A DNA stretch of 5,731 nucleotides from Saprospiraceae bacterium. GTDB taxonomy: Bacteria > Bacteroidota > Bacteroidia > Chitinophagales > Saprospiraceae. The stretch spans positions 1-5,731 of the forward strand of contig JAHDCE010000309.1 in NCBI GenBank assembly GCA_020630045.1. The letters run 5' to 3'. A program made the translations under genes and the position numbers. The notes beneath the pieces were generated by a model. The model searched no databases, had not been told where the DNA came from, and was given only the letters and a program-made list of their open reading frames with translations. Below are positions 1 through 5,140 of the stretch, piece after piece; the stretch's first letter is position 1; each line of letters begins with the position of its first letter.

Positions 1-133
1 GAAAAACGCAGGCATAGCCGTAGCTATGCTGAGCATTTTCAAAGAAGCGAAAGGTGAAAAGGACAAGTCAAAAAATTGCAAACCACTTAATTTTGAGTAT
101 AAATTGGCAGGGGACGACAAATTTAACAAATAG
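1..133 (+). other. Unresolved left-edge element (partial ORF tail or dispersed repeat)
   Basis: A frame beginning at base 2 is open from the window edge to a TAG at 131-133, giving about 43 residues of a lysine-rich peptide ending KFNK. The opposite strand is also open over the same stretch, so neither frame is convincing as protein. Bases 12-18 and 23-29 form a perfect 7-bp hairpin (GCATAGC, CGTA loop, GCTATGC). Double-strand openness with a compact hairpin fits the end of a repetitive or mobile element at least as well as the C-terminus of a gene. I recognise no domain. If it is a gene, it converges on porW and would share the terminator at 191-228. Confidence 0.25.
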
Positions 134-190
134 CAATTGATTGGCCTCGATTTATTTTCATTTTTTCCTAAAAGGGGGGAGTATAAAAAT

Positions 191-228
191 AAAACCGCCC
201 TACTTGCCGGATGAAGTAGGGCGGTTTT
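191..228 (-). terminator. Rho-independent terminator of porW, possibly bidirectional
   Basis: Bases 191-205 and 214-228 are perfect reverse complements (15 bp, GC-rich core CCGCCCTACTT) around an 8-base loop. Read leftward, the stem lies 26 bases beyond the porW stop codon and is followed by an U-rich run (TTTT, then ATTTTTA), as an intrinsic terminator should be. Read rightward, the descending arm ends in TTTTGTG, so weak termination of transcripts from the left is also possible. Confidence 0.9.
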
Positions 229-254
229 GTGTAATCTTTGAAATAAGGAGAGTT

Positions 255-3026
255 TTATTTGAAGTAAGTATCTTCAAAGAAGGTGTAATAATCACCGACA
301 CTCTTCATTTTCAATATTTCTCGATAATTCGTTTGAGCCACTACAAACATTTCAGCATCAATCTTAGTGTCTCCTAGAAAATCTTTCTTTTTTGTCACTA
401 CATCATTATAGTAAGTCATCGCATCATCAGAGTTTCGGAAACGACGGACAATGAGTATCGGATTTTTCTTGTCTGTTCCTAATACTATTGTATTTGCCCT
501 TAAGGATTTCGAACTATAATTGGCCTTGTTGTATGCGTTTACAGCATCCTTGATGGCTTTGGCGTCTTCCGGGTTTTTTAGTACGGCCATGAAATAGTGT
601 GACTTGTTCGGATCTTCCTTCCAAGTACCTTTGGGAACATCGGCAACAGGTTCGTCGTCCTTAGGTTTTTCATCTTTTCCTTCCGGGTCTTTTTCATCGT
701 CTTTGACTTCCAGTCCGGGTTTGTCTTTGGGGTCTAAGGAAATGTCCTTGCCTCCACCTATCTTTGGTGGTCTTGCACTTCCACCCGCCAACAAGCGTAG
801 GATTTCTTTCGCCCTTTTTTGTTCGGCGGTTTCAGGATATTTGGCGACTACTTCCTTCAAGGCGGCGACATAGGCATCTTTTCCTTCCATGCTTCCCAAA
901 CACATCGCGGACAGTAGTGCGAATTTAGGTTTCATTTTGTTAGAAGCTCCGAATAGCTCATCCGCTTTTTTTGCTCGATTAAAGGCTCCTTTGTAATCGC
1001 CTTTTGTGAACATACCATAAGTGCCATCATAATAAGTCGTCAACTCCTTGTCCTTGGCCTGTTGTTGCTTTAGGAACTCAGGATCTTCCAAAACTCGCGC
1101 ATAGGTCGTGTTCGGGAATTCATCGACGATTTTATTGTAATAATATTTAGAACGGGGCTTGTTGCCCAATTCGTCATGAGCCAGATAGAGGTTGTAATAA
1201 GTTTCCAAACGATGCGGACAATCCGGGAATCGCTCCAGCATTTCTTCCAAAACTAAGACCGACTTTTTCGGCTTGTCGATTTTGTTTCTATACAATGGCC
1301 CCAATGCGAACATGGCGTCCATGATTTTTTTATTGGCCGCAGCGATTTGATCGGGAGTTTGAGGGATGTCCTTAAAAACAGCTTTTAGTTCCTCATCTGT
1401 TATGGCATCAATATTTTCCCCTTCGTCCTCCTCTTCGGCGAATCCTCCGGCATCTCCTCGGTTTGACCGTCTCCAGTTGTCTTCGTTCGTCCTTGTGCCC
1501 CAACGCTTTTCAAAAGCTTTTTTTCCTCGTTTCAACGTACGGTCATTATAGGCGAAGAAGGAGCTTTTGGATGCTCCCAATGTATTGGTGGCACTGCCTG
1601 GAACTTTAGGAAGGGAGGCGGTAGCCGCTGCCGCTTCTTTGGCTTTCTGGTCTTTAATGATTTTGGCGGCCAGTTCACGTTGCTCGCGGTCGGACATCTT
1701 TCCGATAGCAAGTAGACTGTCTTGAAGTTCGATGATTTCAAGATTATTCGCAATCTCTTCCAAGTTTTCACTCCTGCGAGTCACTTGGTCAAATCGACTA
1801 TCCGTATTGGTGATATTCATCAAGGTACTATCGTAGTAGTTTTTCGCCTTGATATAAGTTTCTTGCTCAAAATATAAATCACCTAATAACAGATAGGATT
1901 CTGCTTTTTGCGCTTTGTTGTTGACATTGAACTGTAGAGATTTTCTCAAGTTCGCAATAGCGGCGACACTGTCATTTTCTTTGAGGTTGATTCGTGCCAT
2001 CGTAAAGTAAATCCTGTCTTTATACTCCTTGTTTTTTGCGTCTTTCGACATACGGGTCAGAGTGCGTAAAATGCTTTTGGAATCTTCTTTTCCCGATTGC
2101 CATGCGGTAAGTGCCTTACTCAATTTGGAATTGAATTCCATTTCATAAGTAGGGCCGTACTTCATTACATCATCATAAGCGGCATATGCTTTGTCTGATT
2201 CATTGTTCAATTCGTACAATTGAGCCAAGATGTAGGTGAATCTTCCTTTCATTTTGCGGCTGCTCGACTTATCAATAGATTCTTTTAATGGTTCGATTGC
2301 CTTTGTGTATTCTTTTTCTTTTAAATAACGATATGCTTTGAACTCGGCAAGATCGTCCAAAACACTTTTATGTGTTTTGGGACTTTTAATCATTTTAGAA
2401 AGTAGGATGTCCGCTTCGTCAAATAATCCACGCTCGACATAAGTCCTAGCTAACCAAGCCATGCTTTCTTGGTAAGCGGGGCGTTGGTACAAGAATTTTT
2501 TCGGATCCGGTTTTGAGGCCAACTTCTTCTTTTTGGCTGCGGACATCTTCTTTTTCTTCTTTTTCTTTTTTGCCCGCTTGGCCATCATTTCCGGATTGTA
2601 TTCGGCCGCCAAATATTCAAAAGCTTCTTGTGCTCCTTCATAATCTTTTGAAAGGTATCGGCATTTTCCTAGGAGAAGATAACAGTCATCCGTCCAGTCA
2701 CCAATGCGGTGGAGCTTGACGACTACGGATACCTTTTGAATAGCGGTTTCCATATCCGATTCGACAGACTTTTCTTGATCTGTCGCTACATAAGGATACA
2801 TTTCCAAGACTTGATTATAATTGTCCTGATGGGATTCGGTTAATTGGAGAACCGATTTCTTATAGATTTCCTTGGCGTTGAAGTAGCCGTTGTAATGGGA
2901 GGTCAGGTTATGATAAACCGTGCCGGGTAACTTCAAGTCTTTCTTTTTCTTTTTGGATGCAGCACAAGAGGCGAAAAAGAATAAACCGAGAATTCCGATA
3001 AATGATATAAGTGTGTTTCGTTTCAA
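255..3026 (-). CDS. porW: PorW/SprE-type type IX secretion system TPR lipoprotein
   Basis: A 923-residue lipoprotein of the PorW/SprE family, which is required for T9SS secretion and gliding and is known to link the PorK/N ring to the outer-membrane Sov/SprA translocon. The signal peptide is KR, a hydrophobic run, then lipobox FAS-C21. The family-like segment YHNLTSHYNGYFNA follows at 38-51. Helical TPR-like repeats cover about 105-145, 185-430 and 560-740. A Lys-rich stretch sits at 153-168, a disordered acidic linker at about 525-545, and a second charged linker at 755-805. A separate alpha/beta C-terminal domain spans about 805-923. The start is TTG: no in-frame ATG lies between the upstream stop (3075-3077) and the signal peptide, and the KR plus hydrophobic run requires translation to begin here. 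The gene is divergent from the M23 gene and ends at a strong terminator. Family assignment is by recognition of lipobox, motif and architecture; it is somewhat longer than I recall for Flavobacterium SprE. Confidence 0.87.
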   Translation of the reverse strand: MKRNTLISFIGILGLFFFASCAASKKKKKDLKLPGTVYHNLTSHYNGYFNAKEIYKKSVLQLTESHQDNYNQVLEMYPYVATDQEKSVESDMETAIQKVSVVVKLHRIGDWTDDCYLLLGKCRYLSKDYEGAQEAFEYLAAEYNPEMMAKRAKKKKKKKKMSAAKKKKLASKPDPKKFLYQRPAYQESMAWLARTYVERGLFDEADILLSKMIKSPKTHKSVLDDLAEFKAYRYLKEKEYTKAIEPLKESIDKSSSRKMKGRFTYILAQLYELNNESDKAYAAYDDVMKYGPTYEMEFNSKLSKALTAWQSGKEDSKSILRTLTRMSKDAKNKEYKDRIYFTMARINLKENDSVAAIANLRKSLQFNVNNKAQKAESYLLLGDLYFEQETYIKAKNYYDSTLMNITNTDSRFDQVTRRSENLEEIANNLEIIELQDSLLAIGKMSDREQRELAAKIIKDQKAKEAAAATASLPKVPGSATNTLGASKSSFFAYNDRTLKRGKKAFEKRWGTRTNEDNWRRSNRGDAGGFAEEEDEGENIDAITDEELKAVFKDIPQTPDQIAAANKKIMDAMFALGPLYRNKIDKPKKSVLVLEEMLERFPDCPHRLETYYNLYLAHDELGNKPRSKYYYNKIVDEFPNTTYARVLEDPEFLKQQQAKDKELTTYYDGTYGMFTKGDYKGAFNRAKKADELFGASNKMKPKFALLSAMCLGSMEGKDAYVAALKEVVAKYPETAEQKRAKEILRLLAGGSARPPKIGGGKDISLDPKDKPGLEVKDDEKDPEGKDEKPKDDEPVADVPKGTWKEDPNKSHYFMAVLKNPEDAKAIKDAVNAYNKANYSSKSLRANTIVLGTDKKNPILIVRRFRNSDDAMTYYNDVVTKKKDFLGDTKIDAEMFVVAQTNYREILKMKSVGDYYTFFEDTYFK

Positions 3027-3118
3027 AGCGAAATCTTTTTTCGATACAATGATGCCGGTCAGATGCGTCCGCCCTTATTTTCCGGCGTCATTATGAATGG
3101 TTTGCGAAATATAATAAG

Positions 3119-3164
3119 ATAGGAAGTAGACGATTTTTTAACCACTATTGGTGGAACTTCCTAT
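3119..3164. repeat. Inverted repeat / hairpin in the divergent region
   Basis: ATAGGAAGT at 3119-3127 is the exact reverse complement of ACTTCCTAT at 3156-3164. Between them a second short stem pairs CCAC (3142-3145) with GTGG (3151-3154). Together they make a two-stem structure with an asymmetric internal loop. It lies about 90-140 bases upstream of the porW start. No U-tract follows on either strand at the right place, so it is not a standard terminator. It could be a leader structure or a binding site. Confidence 0.45.
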
Positions 3165-3178
3165 TCTATCTGCAATAT

Positions 3179-3197
3179 ATACGTAAAACGAACGTAT
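3179..3197. promoter_or_regulatory. Palindromic operator-like site ATACGT-N7-ACGTAT
   Basis: Six-base arms 3179-3184 and 3192-3197 are perfect inverted repeats around a 7-base spacer (AAAACGA), a 19-bp geometry typical of a dimeric helix-turn-helix regulator site. It sits between the two divergent genes, about 150 bases from each start. No regulator gene is present in the window, so the binding protein is unknown, and chance in AT-rich DNA is possible. Confidence 0.3.
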
Positions 3198-3281
3198 TTT
3201 TGTTTTGCAAATTATGACATATTGATTTATTAATGCCACAAAATTAATACCGTGAGGCGTAGATTAGTGGACTTGTCGCGA

Positions 3282-3289
3282 TAAATTTG
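3282..3289 (+). promoter_or_regulatory. Bacteroidota -7 box for the M23 gene
   Basis: TAAATTTG matches the phylum's TAnnTTTG -7 consensus exactly and lies 56 bases before the M23 ATG, which predicts a leader of about 50 bases. No clear TTTG -33 element is found 17-21 bases upstream, so the site is weaker than the one before the bactofilin gene. Confidence 0.45.
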
Positions 3290-3345
3290 CGTCTTTTGTC
3301 CAAATCTCTTGGATTCTGAAGCGATATTGGGTAAATCCGAAAAAA

Positions 3346-4251
3346 ATGGCTGGAGATAATAAAGAAGAAAAAAAACTTATAGAGCGATTACAGCAGACCT
3401 ATCGGCTGGTCATGATGAACGACGAGACCTTCGAGGAGGTGGGGTCGTATCGTTTGACTCGATTAAATGTCATCCTAGCGGTCAGTTCATTGATTGTAGT
3501 GACTGCCTTGCTGGTAGTGTTGTTAATCATATTTACTCCCATGAAGCATTATATTCCCGGTTACGGGGATGTCAATCTAAGGGAGACAGTAGAAGATCAG
3601 GCGATGAAAATCGCTCAAATGGAAGCCCAGTGGAAGGCGGATAGTTTGTATGTCGCTAATGTCCGCCGGATGATTGTCGGTGATGTAGAAACAGAAGATG
3701 ATATCCCTGAGATTGACACGATGCAGGATTTGTCCGGTTTGGAAATTCCTCCGATTGACGAGGAAAACGAATTGAGACAAGCAGTAGAGGATGATAAACC
3801 GCTTGTCGCGAATGTGGATGTTGGAAATAAAAAAAATAATCCGACCCGGTTTTCAGGAGGAAGTAGTGCTTCTTTGGAACAATTGTACCTGATTTCACCG
3901 GTAATGGGAGAGGTCAGTAGTGGTTTCATGCCCGAAAAGTCACATTATGGTGTAGATGTGATGGCACCTCGAAATACGCCAATTAAATCTATCATGGATG
4001 GTATCGTCATTCAATCCGATTGGACACTAGAGACAGGGCAAACCCTTGCTGTCCAGCATAAAAACAATGTGGTTTCTTTTTATAAACATAATTCTGTTTT
4101 GTTGAAGAAGGTCGGCGAATCCGTTAATGCAGGGGAGGCGATTGCTATTATCGGTAATACCGGAACGCTGTCTAGTGGCCCTCACCTTCACTTTGAATTG
4201 TGGTTTGATGGAGAGCCCGTAGACCCTGTTGACTACCTTTCCTTTAACTAA
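3346..4251 (+). CDS. Membrane-anchored M23 (LytM-type) peptidoglycan endopeptidase
   Basis: A 301-residue bitopic protein predicted to cleave peptidoglycan cross-links in the periplasm. The cytoplasmic tail (1-40) contains YRLVMMNDETFEE at 19-31 and ends SYRLTRL. One transmembrane helix follows (about 41-64), then a short coiled-coil-like stretch (75-105), an acidic linker (113-151), and the M23 domain (about 183-298). The expected zinc and catalytic residues are all visible by comparison with LytM: H200 and D204 (HxxxD), H248 in FYKHN, and H280/H282 in GPHLHFELW. It should therefore be active, unlike the degenerate M23 regulators such as EnvC or NlpD. The ATG follows an A-rich run, usual for Bacteroidota. 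The gene is followed after 200 bp by a co-directional bactofilin, a pairing known from LmdC/BacA in alphaproteobacteria and Csd/CcmA in Helicobacter. The exact substrate cannot be told. Confidence 0.88.
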   Translation: MAGDNKEEKKLIERLQQTYRLVMMNDETFEEVGSYRLTRLNVILAVSSLIVVTALLVVLLIIFTPMKHYIPGYGDVNLRETVEDQAMKIAQMEAQWKADSLYVANVRRMIVGDVETEDDIPEIDTMQDLSGLEIPPIDEENELRQAVEDDKPLVANVDVGNKKNNPTRFSGGSSASLEQLYLISPVMGEVSSGFMPEKSHYGVDVMAPRNTPIKSIMDGIVIQSDWTLETGQTLAVQHKNNVVSFYKHNSVLLKKVGESVNAGEAIAIIGNTGTLSSGPHLHFELWFDGEPVDPVDYLSFN

Positions 4252-4278
4252 AAATAGGACTTCAACGGGCCTTCGGTT

Positions 4279-4308
4279 TTTGGAGATGGAAAAAAATATT
4301 TACTTTTG
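4279..4308 (+). promoter_or_regulatory. Bacteroidota-type promoter for the bactofilin-atpZ pair
   Basis: TTTG at 4279-4282 (-33 element) and TACTTTTG at 4301-4308 (-7 element, TAnnTTTG) are separated by 18 bases, matching the phylum's primary sigma consensus in both sequence and spacing. Transcription would begin near 4313-4316, leaving a leader of about 137 bases. The promoter starts only 28 bases after the M23 stop, so bactofilin and atpZ can be expressed apart from M23; read-through from M23 is also possible because no clear terminator intervenes. Confidence 0.6.
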
Positions 4309-4395
4309 AACTCATTCATGTCAGGCACAAGTGTTTTAGGAACATGATTGATACCCAATACAATAAACCATTACTAGGTATTTATTGAAAAATTC

Positions 4396-4431
4396 CAAAA
4401 GGGGAATGGCGAATACAACAGCCTCCTTTTG
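4396..4431 (+). promoter_or_regulatory. Hairpin in the bactofilin leader
   Basis: CAAAAGGGG (4396-4404) pairs with CTCCTTTTG (4423-4431) in a 9-bp stem with one G-U pair and an 18-base loop. It ends 20 bases before the bactofilin ATG and is not followed by a U-tract, so it is better read as a leader or translation-control structure than as a terminator. Confidence 0.35.
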
Positions 4432-4451
4432 TCTAAAATAGCACACGCATA

Positions 4452-4922
4452 ATGTTCAGTAAGAAGAAAGATAATACTCCTACTAATACACATAAAAAAA
4501 CTCCAACAACTTCCTCTAATGCTCTCAACAGCTTGGTTCAAGGAACCGTCGTTGAAGGCTCTATCAACTCAGAAAGTGACATCCGTATTGATGGTACCAT
4601 CAAGGGTAATCTCACCTGTAAGGCAAAAGTGATTATCGGGCCTGCCGGTTTTGTAGATGGTGAGGTAAACTGTGTAAATGCCATGATTGAAGGTCGCTTC
4701 AATGGTACACTGCATGTTTCAGAATTGTTGAATGTCCGTGAAACCGCTGATGTTTCCGGTGAGATTTTTACCAATAAACTCATCGTTCAGTCCGGAGCTG
4801 TATTCAATGTATCTTGTAAAATGGGTAACCAGCAAACCAATGGCACAGCCGGAACCAACAAGTCAGCCGTCAAAGAATTCAACAGAGGAGAAGCAGCGGG
4901 AGCGCAGAAAAAAGTCGGTTAA
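4452..4922 (+). CDS. Bactofilin (polymer-forming cytoskeletal protein, DUF583 family)
   Basis: A 156-residue cytoskeletal protein. The central beta-helix core (about 27-124) shows the short repeating pattern of bactofilins: GTVVEGSI, DIRIDGTIKGNL, CKAKVIIG, GFVDGEV, NAMIEGRFNGTL, ADVSGEIFTNKLIVQSGA and finally FNVSCKMG. Such cores self-assemble into nonpolar filaments without nucleotide. The flanking tails (1-26 and 125-156) are polar and probably disordered. The protein begins MFSKKKDN; an MFSK-type N-terminus is the membrane-binding segment described for Caulobacter BacA, so membrane attachment is likely by inference. The preceding M23 endopeptidase is the expected partner. The last 27 codons overlap the start of the atpZ gene in another frame. 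A promoter and a structured leader precede the gene. Confidence 0.92.
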   Translation: MFSKKKDNTPTNTHKKTPTTSSNALNSLVQGTVVEGSINSESDIRIDGTIKGNLTCKAKVIIGPAGFVDGEVNCVNAMIEGRFNGTLHVSELLNVRETADVSGEIFTNKLIVQSGAVFNVSCKMGNQQTNGTAGTNKSAVKEFNRGEAAGAQKKVG

Positions 4923-5118
4923 CGCTTACTCCGAATATCTAGGACTGGTTTTTCAAATGTTTTTTGTAATCCTTCTAGGAGCATTCCTAGGAAGGTATCT
5001 TGATAGTCAATTCAATGCCGAAGGCGAACAGCCTTGGTTTACGGTCGTATTGGTGTTTGTCGCCTTGGGAATCGCCATGTATTTGATGATTCGGAAGTCG
5101 GTGAAAAAGAAAAAATAG
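4840..5118 (+). CDS. atpZ: AtpZ/AtpI-family small membrane protein
   Basis: A 92-residue protein with a charged N-terminal tail (1-29), a first transmembrane helix at about 31-54 carrying the family motif GAFLGRYLD, a short loop (EGEQPW), a second helix at about 66-85, and a KKKK end. AtpZ/AtpI proteins are accessory factors of F-type ATP synthase, implicated in c-ring assembly and Mg2+ or Ca2+ transport. The ATG at 4840 is chosen because it is the last in-frame ATG, GTG or TTG before the first helix. ATGs at 4807 and 4732 would only lengthen the overlap. Even so, it starts 83 bases inside the bactofilin gene in the +1 frame, so translation is probably coupled. No atpB or other F-ATPase gene follows; the next gene is on the opposite strand. 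Confidence 0.8.
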   Translation: MAQPEPTSQPSKNSTEEKQRERRKKSVNAYSEYLGLVFQMFFVILLGAFLGRYLDSQFNAEGEQPWFTVVLVFVALGIAMYLMIRKSVKKKK

Positions 5119-5140
5119 ATTGCATTGTTTTAGACGGTTC

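Larger units (their letters stand above)
3027..3345. promoter_or_regulatory. Divergent intergenic region between porW and the M23 gene
   Basis: This 319-bp AT-rich stretch must hold promoters for both directions. Rightward, a good -7 box lies at 3282-3289. Leftward, the best matches are TAATTTTG (3246 down to 3239) and the one-base-short TAATTTG (3214 down to 3208); neither has a well-spaced -33 TTTG, so the porW promoter is not firmly placed. A hairpin (3119-3164) and a palindrome (3179-3197) would lie in the porW leader if transcription starts at either site. I see no gene, tRNA or known riboswitch here. Confidence 0.6.

Noticed and set aside
141..377. Rightward 78-residue reading frame across the terminator
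   Set aside because: It runs through the terminator stem and then antisense into the porW C-terminus, with no family resemblance; it is a by-product of the opposite-strand gene.
604..873. Rightward Ser/Pro-rich frame inside porW
   Set aside because: Its low-complexity composition is just the antisense of the Lys/Asp/Gly/Pro linker of PorW. The same applies to the frames at 1366-1551 and 2513-2719.
2547..2570. Programmed frameshift at A-rich runs in the PorW lysine tract
   Set aside because: The main frame continues for hundreds of conserved-looking residues without interruption, and no stimulatory structure was evident, so there is no positive reason to propose a shift.
3615..3929. Leftward 104-residue frame within the M23 gene
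   Set aside because: It lies wholly antisense to a conserved catalytic gene, has no recognisable domain, and overlaps other equally meaningless antisense frames.
4252..4283. Possible terminator after the M23 gene (CGGGCCTTCGGTTTTT)
   Set aside because: A T-run follows a GC-rich patch, but only about three contiguous base pairs can form. The T-run is better explained as part of the -33 element for the bactofilin promoter.
4732..4839. Upstream extension of the AtpZ reading frame from ATG 4732 or 4807
   Set aside because: The added residues would be coded inside the conserved bactofilin core and match nothing expected for AtpZ, which normally has a short N-terminal tail.
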